64,000 nucleotides of DNA from Whitmania pigra (taxonomy: Eukaryota > Annelida > Clitellata > Hirudinida > Haemopidae): assembly GCA_021613335.1 (NCBI GenBank), contig JAJTWR010000263.1, positions 3,112,501 through 3,176,500 on the forward strand, given 5' to 3'. Of the stretch, positions 1-33,083 are shown in pieces. Below the pieces are notes generated by a model. That model saw only the letters and a program-made list of their open reading frames with translations. It was not told the DNA's origin and searched no databases. The first letter of the stretch is position 1. Each line of letters starts with the position of its first letter. The position numbers and the translations under genes were made by a program.

Positions 1-508
1 CCTGAAATGATGACCTTTTTGCGTCTAGTCTAAAGTCAGGGGGACTTTTTTATGTAAAAATATCAAGGAAGGGACACTCGTTTCCTACTCAGTGGCTATT
101 CACGTTATGCTGCAATAATTAAACTTCCGGATTACTGGTATCGTATTAGTGAAAATCAACTGTACTGCGCAAGAGCATTAACCTTAGAATAAATGCCATT
201 TAAATTTTGATTTGACTCACTCAAAGTTGTTATCGGCGTGGGATATAAAAAACTGTTTCGGGAGATGAAGAGAAAGGAGAGATTTTTGTCAGTTTACATA
301 GATTTCTCTATTTCGACTAAACCACAAACACATAACACGATTTTCTTTGGCTGAACTTTGTTTTTAGCATTTTAAATTAAAACATTATTATTTTTTCAAA
401 TTTTCAATTTTATTTGTATCAAGGGGTTTTCGGGCCAATTTCGGCGCAACTGTGATCTTCGGAACCTCTCCACAAATATTTATTTTATAATTTATTTTTT
501 TTATCTAG

Positions 509-759
509 ATGACGCTACCGCAAGTCCTTCCTACGATGATTCACCAGACGACGATGGTGTCGAATTCGACTCTGTAGCGCTGCCAATATTGCCAGGAAGT
601 AAATCGAAACGTCTTACAGCTTCCCGGATCAGTGGAAGACCGAGAGTTCCAACGCCAAACGAAGAATATGTTGTGAACAGTGACAAGAGTATCAGATACT
701 CAGCACGACCTAGGCAGTTGTCCACAATCAGAAAACCGCGAATGCCAACTCCGACGTAA
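509..759 (+). CDS. Last coding exon of an unrecognised gene (partial, runs off left edge)
   Basis: An acceptor (polypyrimidine run, then TAG) ends at 508. The frame from 511 is open for 82 codons to TAA at 757-759, with no starting Met, so this is a 3' terminal exon whose upstream exons lie outside the window or were not recognised in 1-508. The tail begins acidic (SPDDDGVEFDS) and ends basic and proline-rich, with two similar motifs, RPRVPTP and KPRMPTP, the second at the very C-terminus. Such Ser/Pro/Arg tails are often phosphorylated or bind microtubules, but that is inference and I do not recognise the family. AATAAA at about 906 is a plausible polyadenylation signal. The opposite-strand reading of the same bases is a shadow. 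Confidence 0.6.
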
Positions 760-1379
760 AGTGTGATGGATGGTGATAATCTTATTTTATTAGTTTTTCC
801 TTTTCTTTTTCATGACCCTCCTAATCATATCGCTTCGAGATGTACATTGATGGGGTAATCGATCAATCAATGGTTGCTATTAAATTGTATTAAGTGCAAA
901 TATTAAATAAATTTTGTTTTGGATATCAACATCAAAATCTAATAAGCCTATTCTTCTCCTGCAAAGAAACTTTAGCGCCTAGAGCCCACTTTTATTGACA
1001 TTAGAGAGGATTAAGAAATTAACTAATTAAATCTTGTTTGTAACATTACGTTGCTAAAGTTATATTATTCATATTTTACGCAAAATCCTTTGCTTAATTC
1101 AAAATAATTCAACACAATATATTGACCCTTAATGACTGCCTTCTGTTTGAGAGAACCACTTCTATCTAGCTTTTTATTTAATTGCCTTCGGACTCATTAA
1201 TACAATTTAAATTCTTTTACCGTTTTGGCCTCCGGTGATTGTGCATTAGGCTTATTCCAGATATATCCAAGTGCTAAAAAGTTTTCCAAAGTTTCCCTTA
1301 AACAGCTCATTACATATAGTGTGTGTAATTTTCATGGAGTCTTGTCTACTTTGCAGGTTATTATTTTGTTTCATTTCCC
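760..1379. other. Intergenic, 3' flank of the left-edge gene
   Basis: AT-rich. It holds the candidate AATAAA signal near 906 and nothing else I can name. Confidence 0.5.
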
Positions 1380-1560
1380 ATTAGTGCTCTTCTTTTCTAG
1401 CGAAATCATGTTTGACCTTTTTAACCTCCTAAAAGTTTAAATCTCTAAATCCTCTTATTACCTTCGTTGGTCTTTTCTGCACTTTTTCTAAAGCTTCAAT
1501 TGCCTTCTTGAAACATGGGTTCCGTACAGACATTCAAGATGAGGCCTCACTAGTGGCTTA
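1380..1560 (-). pseudogene. Decayed LINE reverse-transcriptase C-terminal fragment
   Basis: Read on the minus strand, about 1560-1510 gives YKPLVRPHLE. After a frameshift, 1515-1440 gives NPCFKKAIEALEKVQKRPTK, followed by a degraded LEVKKVKHDFARK-like stretch. This is the conserved thumb/C-terminal signature of jockey/CR1/L2-type non-LTR elements (R-P-x-L-E-Y ... W-N-P ... L-E-x-V-Q-x-R). Frameshifts and stops show it is dead. No element ends were found. Confidence 0.6.
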
Positions 1561-2951
1561 TATGATCTCAAGATAAAATACTTCCAGCGGCGTAGACAAG
1601 CTATTAAAATTGTTCGAGGTAGGGGTCCCTACTAGTATTATAATGCTTATCTATAGTGTTATCCCTGACCGGCATTCCCCTTCCCCCCGTAGCTATGCCA
1701 ACGCATTCTCCTTTCTACTAGTTGTGGTTCTCATGATCAGACATTTTCAATCGAGTGTAACTTTAATTTTGAATCGTGAATCTGAATGCGCCAGTGAAAT
1801 ACTTTTCCGTAGAAAATGGCTGAAACTAGATGAGAATTTGGGTACCTTAATTGAAGAAATATTGTTCATTGTCCTAAAATGTCTAATGAACGTTCCAAAA
1901 CAAAGGGCAGACAAATTTTCGCATATCAATTACATATTATATTGAGTATATTCCAATTGAAATTGACATGTAATCACTTAATCAGATATAAAACATCATA
2001 AATTCCTATTCCTAGAATCCTGCAAATTGCATAAAAAAGGTGTTTTTGGGCTGTTCAAAACAAAAAGCGTCTTGCTTGGGAACCACAAAATTTACAAGAT
2101 GTAAATAAAATTAAATGTAGGATTCTAGGATATAAACAACACATTAACTTGTGCATGAAATGGTAGAACTTCGTCTGGTTAGATAATGAAAAGATTTAAT
2201 CGGGAAAGTCCCTTCAGAAACGAAATTGATGAAATGGCCTCTAGTCAGCCGCAGTTTTGTGAATTCTTGATTTGTTTTACATCTTGTAATAAATGGAAAT
2301 CATGATAAAAGCTTTGAAACAACGGAATATTGCCAAACGGTCAAACTGCGTCCAAATCGTTGGATTGCAGTGATTGAAACATCATTAGTCTCCCAATAAC
2401 TGATTCCACCCATCAAAGCACTTTAAACCATTCATTTTGATTAATAAAAAAACAATCATAAATTAATGCTTTATTATTTTTTAATTAAAGCGGCTTCAAT
2501 TACGTGTTTGGCAACGATTGACGGAGAAGCCGAAGACAGACGTGTGATGAGTGATGAAAAGACAAATACATAAAAGTAAAGAAAAATAAGTCCAGAGGAA
2601 CAAGCTGGATCAGTTTCGATGAAATAAATCAATAAGCAAGAAACCGTTCCAAACATAGAAACTGAAATAGAAAGCGCCTAAACACGGAAAAGTAGCAATT
2701 CCAATTGATGAATTGAAATCTAATGAAACTCTCAGAGAAGTATAAAATCCAGAGAATCGCAAGAGTTGATTTAGATTTTGATGTCAACGACAGTGGCAAA
2801 CCCCACAAAAATTCAATTCGAAAATTTCCTCAGGCACAAAAGTTGAAGATTCCAAACTCACATTTTTCACACAGTCAAAAGAACACACTCAAAAATTGCC
2901 AGACAAGGACACCTGGATTTTGATTACTTTATGACTATTAACAATAACTCG
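1561..2951. other. Intergenic, no gene seen
   Basis: AT-rich sequence. The short open frames on both strands show no splice context or protein similarity I can recognise. Confidence 0.5.
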
Positions 2952-2952
2952 C

Positions 2953-3005
<53 letters not shown>
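2952..3005 (+). repeat. (AAT)n microsatellite
   Basis: About 17 near-perfect AAT units. It is one of several AAT/ATT arrays in the window. Confidence 0.9.
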
Positions 3006-3006
<1 letters not shown>

Positions 3007-4994
3007 GATTGCAATAATAACTCATCCTAGAAGACAATTAATGCAATACATGATGGCTACAGTGCTTGTAAAAGTGAGGAATTGAAAAGCAGAAAGACGA
3101 TAGAAACATCTACTATTACTAAGGAGACTCTTTTGGGAAGCACAGAACGAAGGTGAAGAACATTTGAAGAATGTTGTTAGGAAACCTTTCCATGCTTCAA
3201 AGCACCAATTTATGTTGCCCTCAATACTGTACAAGAGAGATGACTCACTGTAATGTGATAACTTGTTAGCTCAACAAATAGACAGCAGTGGAAAGCCTTT
3301 AGGTCGTTCAACAACGTTTTACATTTTACATTGATCCACAGTTTTAATCTAATCAGTCTTATCATTGAAAAAGAAGCCTTATTACATGTAAATATGGTTA
3401 AGTAAACTACAGAAAGCAAGTTTGCATAACATAATTAAACAGGTGACAAAACAGATTGGGCAGATCAACCTGTAGTGTAGTGTCAGCATTTAAATGAAAG
3501 AATGACATCAGCTACATTGTTATACATGAAATAACTTCCAAATGACAGGACATCGATCAATCCAATGATTAGATAAATTATTATATATTAGGTAACTAAC
3601 TATAAATTATTATTATAACCAATGTACAAATTGTTACTAAAGGAAGAATAACAGTATACTCTACGGACAAATAGGTGGTCATATATATGAACATTTAATT
3701 GGAAAATAAGAGTATAGGCATTTGGAAACTGAACAACCTCCTAGACTCTATCCCCACAATAAAAAAAAAATAATAACGATGATAATGGTGATAATAATAT
3801 AACAATAATAATAATAAAAATAATAATTAGAACAAGGGCAGAGAATAACACATAGACAGATTTTTAAAAAGGAGGATGGCAGTATGGTGCCCACCAAGAT
3901 GGAGAAATACATTCACAAGTACTCAAAAGTACACCAGCAATTCATCAGTTTACTTGAAAGATTGCTTGGAATCAACAATGATTTTGGAAAATGCAAGAAC
4001 TTCATGAATGTACATAGATGATGATGATGATGATGCCAGTGAAAGAAGAGTGAGTGATTCATTCTAAAATCTTTCAAATTATTTCCACATTTTCATTTTA
4101 AATAACAAGATATGATAATGGAGCAAAATTCACCTTGTTTTTTTTTTAACATAAAGAAAATAAAAAAATTTGGATTTCTCAATTTAACAGAAAACAATTT
4201 TGAGTTATAAGCATGTAAGATCGGTTACAAGTTACGTACTGTTCACAAATATGGCAGATTAATATACAACAGCCACACCTATCCAAATAGTAATTATTCA
4301 ACAGATTCTTAATACAAGATGGTAACAACAAAATAATAAAGGTTACATTACGCAAGCTGCACAGCTTCTAAAATACATGAATGGTTAGTAAGAGCTACAA
4401 TCGACGCAACTGTTAGGATGATATGACGAGAGTAAATGCGACGTAAGCAACATAAAGTTAGCAGCAATGTGAAAATAGATTGAACAGAACATCTACTTGT
4501 ACATCTATGAGATGAGGAAAAAGTCTGACGAAAACTCCATCACGTCAATTTTCACATGTCTGACGAAAACTCAATCACGTCAGTTTTCACATGTCTGACA
4601 AGATGCGACCCAGTTAACCAGTAAAGATGTGCTATTTTTAAATCTGACAAACAGTGAATTTCTCTTCTCACCAGAAACAAGAGGTGAAGAAACAACTTAA
4701 AATGCAAGGTTAAAGTCCAAATGTTTCAAAACAATCTACTGATGCTAAAAAATTGTTCAATCTATGACATTTAAGAAAGCCTCACTATTATTATTATTGT
4801 TACCATCATCGCTGTCACAATCAATGAATCGTTCTTAATGCAAAGAATTCCAATTAAAATATTAGCCATACAAAAAACATCATCACCAAAACCGCCATCT
4901 CTCAGCATCAGCATCATCATCATCATCGTCTGGAAAAGCCAGCATGGAAACTCGTAGAAGTATTGTTTGCTGACGATCAAACGAATTGACTGCC
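3006..4994. other. Intergenic, downstream of PAK
   Basis: AT-rich, with small AAT-like tracts near 3757-3830, a GAT run near 4018-4034 and a CAT run near 4912-4927. About 4560-4600 repeats a motif from 4530-4560 (CTGACGAAAACTC-ATCACGTCA), a short local duplication. The PAK 3' UTR should lie just below 4995. No independent gene is seen. Confidence 0.5.
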
Positions 4995-9765
<4,771 letters not shown>

Positions 9766-10378
9766 TATTGGTATGTGCTTCACAATGCTAATAACTATAC
9801 ACTGTATTACAGTAAAATCTCCAGAAGCCTTTACTAGTACCTATCAACAAATTCAAAAACTATAAGCCCAAAGCGCTTTCTTGTCGTCGCCTATTATATA
9901 GGCACTGCCGATTCGTCGCCTTTTATGATAATAAACACACATTAATCGGAACTTAATGGACGGGGCATCAATAATGGAAGACCTGTCATTTAAAACTAAA
10001 CTTTATTTATTACACATGATTACTGTATTTTATGAATTTTATTTTTAATTTAAAAACAGTCACGTTATATAACTTTATTTTGTCATACAACTTTATATAT
10101 AATCAAACTATATCACATACACATTAAAACGGTTCAGCAAATAAAAATTACCCCAATTTAAAATTGTTGTTTTAAAATAAAATAGTTAAAATAAATTTTA
10201 TTTACTAAACACATAACTTTAATATTTTTTCTTAAAATGGAATTAGTAACTCTAAAGTTTTATCATAATTTATTTAAATATCTTTGTTATCAAAACAACA
10301 TTTCTAGGCGATAATTTCGACGCAGTAACGTGTTTCACACTTGTAATTATTAGATTTGTTTTTTTTACCACCAGCACA
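9766..10378. promoter_or_regulatory. Shared upstream region of PAK (-) and KRR1 (+)
   Basis: The two start codons face away from each other 613 bp apart. The stretch is AT-rich with no clear TATA box placed for either gene and no other coding signal. A bidirectional promoter is inferred from the arrangement only; 5' untranslated exons may lie here. Confidence 0.4.
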
Positions 10379-13169
<2,791 letters not shown>

Positions 13170-13534
13170 TTAATTTTGTTTCTTTGTAAAACAATTTGGT
13201 CTGTCATACTGATAAAGTTATCCTGTACTAATATTAGACTTTTTCAACTTACATGCAACAGTTATATAAAGTTAAAATTTGGTTATGTTTGGTTAGGGCT
13301 CATCCATATGCGAGGTATTTTAAGGTTTAGCGAGAAGCTTGCGTTATATAAGCCTTTGCGATCAGTTACGGATCTAAAGCTATTAAGATTTTTTGGCTGC
13401 TGCTCCTCGGTCCCATTCCGGCTGAAAAGTAATTAAATCCTGGTTTAACTAGAATTGTTGTAGCAGTGTTTCACAAGCCTTGGCAATTATCTAAACTGGC
13501 TTTTGTTGAATAGGTGATGGATAGGAGTGTTTTT

Positions 13535-14416
13535 TCAAAAGTATTGTATGGGTTGCCTCCATTCGTCGTGGCCAAATGCATCCTGAATCCAGTTGTGACA
13601 AATTTGCAAGACTTGTGACCCGTAATCGTGTTGATTATGACTTGATCTTTGATAGATTGTGCTGTGGAGAGCAGCTGTCCTGATGTTTCGTTGGCATTGC
13701 CCTAGACCTAAATTAACAGTTTTAATACAGGCATTGTCCCATTGAAGTCGATTAAGTAAATGAGAACGGATGGTGCAAACCTTAACATTTTGCTATGCAT
13801 TAATATTCTGACATACAAATGTGGTGTCTATTGGTGCAACATCAAATCTATTTCTAAATAAATAACATAAATTAACCTAATAATTTGATCATTGTACTTC
13901 CATGCAAAACCGCCCGACAGAAATTTCGAGCCGTTGTGCACAGCAAGCACCACGCTATGTCAATTCGGTAATGGAAATGCAAATAAAAACGTTTTAAAAT
14001 ACTGGCTGGTTCTTGCATGGGGAGCGGCCTCCAATGTGTTTGTAATTAAGTTATAGACAAGCGCTAGTCCATAAAAATCGTATTTATTTCTAATACGCAT
14101 AAAATATTAGACATTTCGATGACTGATCCTTTACATATTTACTTCATTGTTTTGTGTCGTGACCACCAAACAATTTTGAGATCAGAATAATGTCAAAGCG
14201 TCTAGCTCAGCAGAACAATGACGCGACGTATATTAGATCTTTAGCCTTTATATTGGCTCTTACATTCAGAACCAGTCCGTGAGTGAATTCTCTTCAATCG
14301 TTTTGGAAGTATTAACTTAATAACTACAATTAAAAATTATTCTGCTGCCTTTGATATTCTACCTGACATAAAGTTACCAAGTTAGCTGATGTTTTCAAAA
14401 GCTGACTAGGCGGCAT
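13535..14416 (-). CDS. Doubtful small gene model, 145 aa, unknown function
   Basis: A phase-consistent model on the minus strand: 14416-14378 (MPPSQLLKTSANL), 14028-14003, 13954-13877 (VVLAVHNGSKFLSGGFAWKY), 13853-13817 (RFDVAPIDTTF), 13792-13535 ending in WRQPIQYF and TGA. The last exon (86 codons) and the 13954-13877 exon read like real protein. Two of the implied introns would be only 23 and 24 nt, which is implausibly short for an animal. A second frame in 13705-13471 is also open. It could be a degraded gene, an antisense relic, or a real gene with other exon limits. It would start only 127 bp from the start of the divergent adhesion GPCR. No family recognised. Confidence 0.25.
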
Positions 14417-14543
14417 TTTCGAATGGAATAGCCTTCATGCGGTTTTGTGATTCTTCTTTATTTCTCTTCGAGTTTAAGAAGCTTTTGATCGTTCGATATT
14501 TGTTATTGGATAAAAATACTCGCTCTACAACGCTCAAATCGAG

Positions 14544-28098
<13,555 letters not shown>

Positions 28099-28865
28099 GG
28101 TATTGCTACAGTGAAATCATCAGAATGTTTTATAACATTAAGTTCTTGTCTCGTAATTAAGCATTTTATAAATTTTTGATGATTTGTTGTCAACAAAATT
28201 ACGGACAAAGTTATTTATTTCTTTAGTGCCTTAATGACTTTCTTTTTTCATATATACTGTTATAATTTCCTTGTTTGTGTGTTATGTTGGTCATGTTTTT
28301 AGTAACCTCTAGTCTTTTGCTGTTTGTTGACGACTGTGATGATGTGTTGCCTATTTCTAAAGAAATATATGTATTTTGATACGGAGGTGATTACTGCCCC
28401 TGTTCTAGCCCCTTTTTAAGGTTTTTTGTCAAGGCGATTAAAAATAAACCGATAGAGATACAAATTTGCGGATTGTTTCTAAAAATAGAAGAAAGATCAG
28501 AGAGCCATGGACGAGCATTCCCAAGAAAAAATAAAAAAACGGGAACTATTATTAATTAATGCTTGAAAACTTTGAAGCAGAATCCCGGTGCGCGCTGTCC
28601 AAAATTGTTAAATAATCGAATTCTCCCAAAAAATACCTATAAGATATTCTTATAGGTCTTATTAAAAATATGTATGACATGTGATTTTATCACGGGGAGG
28701 GCGTCTAAATCCGATATATATATGTACGATGGTAACTTTGGAGAAAATATTAGATTTTACATTTAATATTGAACAAATTTTTAAATCAAAAATAACTTCT
28801 GATTTAGTAGTATGAATTTTAAAATTCAAAAAAATATTTGGTGTTTTTTTTCTTAAATTCTTAAT
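28099..28865. other. 3' flank of the adhesion GPCR, no gene seen
   Basis: It contains AATAAA-like signals (about 28443) that could end the receptor transcript. AT-rich and otherwise featureless. Confidence 0.4.
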
Positions 28866-29312
28866 CTGAATCTTTGGTTTCGTGCACTGGTATCTCATGC
28901 TTCTGCAACTTCCTTTTAAAAGTTATTTTTCATACTTGGAATTTATGGTCAAATCAACTATTAAGCTTACGTTGGACGATGAGTTCGTTAGCAAGGGAAA
29001 CCTTCGGAGAGTGGTATTCTGGGAAGTATTGGCTCAGGTATGGGTATTGCAAACAACCCTTCGAATCGCAGGAAAGTATACGATAAATGGAGGAAGACAA
29101 TATTTTATTACTAGAAGACTTCAGGACTCTTTTTGATGAGACCTGGTTAACTAATTTAGTTATTGATTATATTTGCCTAAAAATCCTGAAGGCTCCTGAC
29201 GTTACCTGTAATTGTCAGCCACCATGCCATACGAAATGGCAAATTCGAAGTAAGTTATTTTACTTCGAGAACCATGTGCAGGTATGCAGTCTTTCCATTT
29301 CTTATAAACACT
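28866..29312 (+). pseudogene. Broken ORF fragment, possibly a transposon-borne Ulp1-like protease
   Basis: Overlapping plus-strand frames read like coding sequence, broken by stops. The best stretch, 29087-29250, contains LLLEDFRTLFDETWLTNLVI and then a Cys-rich patch. The L-x-x-x-x-W-L-(T/N)-x-x-(V/I)-I pattern resembles the start of C48/Ulp1-type cysteine protease domains often carried by eukaryotic DNA transposons. The catalytic His-Asp-Cys region is not seen, so the call is weak. Confidence 0.25.
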
Positions 29313-29329
29313 GAGACTCATTTCTCATG

Positions 29330-30123
29330 CCACGTAGATATATTTTTACGACCAATGGCGTAAACAAAATATTTCCGAACAAGTAGCTTTCCCAAATAGA
29401 GCATTAAAATACCTTTAATTGTATTTAAGTATTAACTTTCTAGGTGCTCTAAAATTAAACTTGCAGCTTCTCAATCATCGGAGGTGTTGGCATTTGACCA
29501 AAGTTCAACGACCCATATCGGACACAGATATCCAAAAAATTTAAAATTTTAGTTTTTTTTAATTTATAGGTTAACAAATATGCCAAATTTCAGCAAAATC
29601 CAAGATGGTGATGTCATATGTTGTGTTGATTTTAGGTGAAATGACCCATACGGCGTCAGTTGTATCCCGCCCAATCACTTTCATTTGATGAGGCATCTCC
29701 TTTAAACAAACTAAATGCTTTGGAAAAATTAGTTGCATTGTCTGTCACAACATTTTGAATTTTTGAAGATATTTTAAAGTCTTTAAATATTGAGGCAAAC
29801 ATTTTACCAATACCACTTCCTATGTGGGAACCTTTGGTAAGTCCAAATCATCAAACAGAAAAACATTTATTAATTTTAAAGTTTTTAAAGTTTTAGTAAC
29901 CAGAATTTAATTAAACTTTTTAGTTAGTAACTAAAAAAACTAGTTTAACTAGCATTTTAACTAAACTTTTTTGATTTAGATAAACTTTTCTTGTAAATAA
30001 AAAATAGTTAAGCTATTAGTTAGTAAATTTTTATTGAAGTTTTGCCCATCACTGAATAACGCGTAATTCACATTAATTAGAAGAGACAATACAAATACAA
30101 GATGCAATAGGCATACAATATAA
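29330..30123. other. Intergenic repeat-like sequence, no gene seen
   Basis: Two copies of a TGACCCATA-CGG-like motif near 29510 (CGACCCATATCGG) and 29640 (TGACCCATACGGC) hint at an old repeat. No coding signal. Confidence 0.3.
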
Positions 30124-30190
30124 CAGTGGTGTAGCTAGGGTATTTTTCGCCCCGGGGACAAACTATAAAATTGGTGCCTCCCCTATTTAA
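30124..30190 (+). mobile_element. hAT-type terminal sequence, partner end not found
   Basis: Starts CAGTGGTGTAGCTAGGG, followed by a C-rich segment, GCCCCGGGG, and CCTCCCC. This is the usual look of a hAT terminal inverted repeat. No matching right end was seen, so it is probably truncated. Confidence 0.5.
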
Positions 30191-30443
30191 TCACATGTTT
30201 CTATTACATCGAATAAGGAAAAAATTAAAACTTTAATGAAACATTATATTTAAAGAAGCAAATTTATAGAAATAATGTTGCATGACTCATTCAGTGACTG
30301 CCGTTTTCTGAAATCACAGTGTAATCACAGAAATAAAAGATTTATTTTTCTTGATTTCGCTGTCGCAAACTGGTCTTTGACATAAGCAAAATCTTTTTTT
30401 CCAATGTCTGTCTTGCAACTAAGAAAAGCAAGATCCCTTAGAT

Positions 30444-31045
30444 CAGTGGTCCCCAACCCCGAAATAGTTTGTAGGGCTTGAGAACAACCGCTGCCATCTC
30501 TTTCTTAGCGTGTTCAGTAAAAATTATTGTGCCTGATTTTGTAACATTCTAAGAATAACGATTAACTTACCAAGAAAATTGATATACCATTTAATTAAGT
30601 GATTACAGTAAAGTAATTTCATTATTATATTTTTTCCTTTTCATCTTTTTCATTTCGCCATTTTTGTAAGCAAGAATTTCGTATCACGTGTATCGATCTT
30701 CTCCCTGTTCGCCGGTAATTTCCCGTATTTAATAGTGCTTGGTTTACGTGTATATTGTATCAATTATAACCCGCAGATTAGCAAAAATGAGTACGAAACA
30801 GACGTCGTTAGAAAGTTTCCTTGGAAAAAAGAAAACGCCCAGCGAAGAGACAGAAGAGCCGTCAACATCAAAGAAACGTAAAACTTTTACAAGACAATAT
30901 CATGAGTCTTACTTGAAATATGGATTTGTCGGGGCAGGTGATTCCCACGCACCAATTCCGTTCTGCATAGTTTGCGGAGACCATCTCTCTAATGACGCAA
31001 TGAAACCTTCAAAACTGCTTCGCCACTTTAACGAAAAGTTTAAAA
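30444..31045 (+). mobile_element. 5' part of a ZBED-type hAT transposon with BED-finger ORF
   Basis: The terminus CAGTGGTCCCCAACCCCG at 30444 is a typical hAT end. From the ATG at 30787 the frame encodes a basic, SUMO-like N-terminus (TSLESFLGKK ... STSKKRKTF), then a zinc-finger-like block with ESYLKYGFV, PIPFCIVCGDHLSNDAMKPS and KLLRHF, as in hAT transposases related to ZBED5/SCAND3/FAM200. The expected final zinc-binding His is replaced near 31040, where the frame runs into AAT-rich low-complexity DNA (to about 31140). The catalytic region is absent, so this is a deletion relic. Confidence 0.75.
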
Positions 31046-31239
31046 GATTAATGATAATAATAATGAAAATGATAATAAAAATAATAATAGTAACATCAAT
31101 AATAATAATAATAACAATAATTATAACAATAATAATACTTCCCTGGAGTGTTTTGAAGGAAAAAAACGGGTACACAAAGGACAAAAAAAATTTATGGGGG
31201 CCACCACATCAATAAATGACAATGCACTCTCTTAAAGAA

Positions 31240-32040
31240 TGGATATTGATTATTATGACTAAATCTGTCCACATTAATTTGAAATCGCCAGTGCCTCCAA
31301 CGGCAGCATCAGGTCCTTGTGTTAATAATCTTTGATATTAGTATCAATGACAATAGCAGGTACATAAAAGTATTGACAAAAATACACAAGAATTCACAAA
31401 TAATATTCCTATCGTTGGTTTTCTAAGATCAATTGCATATTATTATTTGAAAAACGAAACATCCAACAGCTGAATGCAGATAGAAAAATAAATGAATTTT
31501 CCACATTATTAAAGAAAGTACATCCAACGGCAGCAATAGGTTCTTGTGGAAAGGTGAGATTCCTTTTCCTAAATTGGTAAAATTACTATAAAAGATTGAC
31601 TTTGTGCCATTACATCTGCGATCAGACCAGTTATCAACTCTACATCATTTTTTCAATGGATATTGAATATTATGATTATAACCTTCCACATTAATTTGAA
31701 ATCGCCAGAGCCTCCAACGGCAGCATCAGATCCTTGCTTATACGATGGCAAATGCAAACCATTAGATAACGATGACTTCCAATGCACATGCAAAGACGGC
31801 CATACTGGAAAAACATGTGATGGTGAGATTCTTTCCCATCAATTCTTACATTCTGAAAAATAAAATCTTGTTTAAATGCATGAAAATCAGCGATCCGAGC
31901 AATAACTGTCCATATTAATTTGAAATCGCCAGTGCCTCCAACGGGAAATAATAATCCTTGCTTGCGCGATGGCGACTGCATACCACTTTCTTTGGCTGAT
32001 TTCCAATGTACATTGCTAGAAAAGATGTTTTGACATTCCC
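31240..32040 (+). pseudogene. Decayed tandem array of EGF-like exons
   Basis: Four related units near 31280, 31525, 31690 and 31915, each built on (C)CATTAATTTGAAATCGCCAG then a TCCAACGGCAGCA core. The best unit, 31702-31812, encodes DPCLYDGKCKPLDNDDFQC, TCKDGHTGKTCD and then a GTGAGA donor: an EGF-like module with five of the six cysteines visible. The fourth unit keeps PCLRDGDCIPL but breaks later; the first two are short stubs. They look like a tandemly duplicated exon from an extracellular protein gene, now mostly lost. No flanking exons were recognised. Confidence 0.5.
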
Positions 32041-32324
32041 CAACATGTTCCAATAACTTAAGTCTAAAATACCGCCGAAAGCTCAAATTTTTAATAAATG
32101 TATAATATCCTTAAAGAATATACTAAGAATGTACTTGTATAATATCCTTAAAGAATATAACTCGTACTTGAACCTGGATTACTTGCACTTGGAACTTGAA
32201 TATTTGGTACCATGTTTGATCAAAGTTATTAAAATGTAGTTATGCAAAAATCTTTAGGAAGCATTGCTTGACTATTGATATGAGGTATGATTAATTTGGA
32301 TAATAATTAATTGCATTTCTTCAT

Positions 32325-32950
32325 TTGGAGAGTCGCCTCTTGTCAGGATTCTTATGTTTTTTGGCAAACGAGCTGGTGCACTCTATGCCATATTTTGAAC
32401 ATTTTTAATCAGGCATTGATTTCATCGGCAGTCGACGAAGGCTGAATATTTGGTAATGTTTGACGGGAATTGCCAGCCAAGATGACAAAACACTTCCCAT
32501 AACTTGATAGTTGTCTCGGAGGAGATCACGCAGTGATGTGTTCAGTGCGTTAAAAACCTTTTTGTGCGCTACACTACACTCATCGGGAACGATGCATTGT
32601 TGGAGGAATTTATCTGTTCCACTATACTTTATATATGGCATATTTAAATTTCTTCACGCGCCAACTGGAGAGGTAATTCGAATGTTGAATGCGCAATGTG
32701 TTTCCAGCTCCTCCAGGTGCATTCAAGAACGCATTGATGCCTTCACCAGATTGGTCTAAAAGTGTCGCTTTGTTGTAGCACTTCTCTCAGCACTTCCGGG
32801 CAAAGAGACTTTCTCAGGGCTTTTTGGAATAGATCAATGCCCAAATCATTTAATTTCATGTAGCAATGATGTAGTAACCTTGGCTCTTGATTCGTGGACA
32901 CGAATCCATTGTCATAACCAATGTGGTCTGCTACAGAGCTCGCCATTAGA
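32325..32950 (-). pseudogene. Helitron-type PIF1 helicase relic
   Basis: On the minus strand, in shifting frames: PRLLHHCYMKLNDLG (about 32880), INAFLNAPGGAGNT (degenerate Walker A, about 32720; the family has GGxGKT), PDECSVAHKKVFNALN (Walker B region), then after a frameshift VILAGNSRQTLP and STADEINA followed by a stop. This order and spacing match the PIF1-like helicase of Helitron transposons. Loss of the Walker A Lys, stops and frameshifts mark it as dead. The Rep domain and Helitron termini are not visible. Confidence 0.75.
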
Positions 32951-33083
32951 AATGCGGAATTGAACGTTGCTGTCTTTCTGCTTTCTGGAATTATCTCGAT
33001 ATGGGTGAATTTCCAAACAAATTCTCTCTTTGTCTTAGAATTTTCTCATATTTTGTCACATCCCCGATCGCATCCGCTCATCT

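Noticed and set aside
13176..13436. 86-codon plus-strand frame after KRR1
   Set aside because: It lies in the KRR1 3' flank, has no ATG context of note and no recognisable protein.
14191..14281. Plus-strand ATG frame (MSKRLAQQNND) ending at a GTGAGT donor, a possible earlier first exon of the adhesion GPCR
   Set aside because: The exon at 14544 has a proper signal peptide and the right phase; joining the earlier one, which ends in phase 2, breaks the frame into the 14636 exon.
31240..32040. CRISPR-like spaced repeats
   Set aside because: Units are long, unevenly spaced, encode an EGF module and lie in animal DNA.
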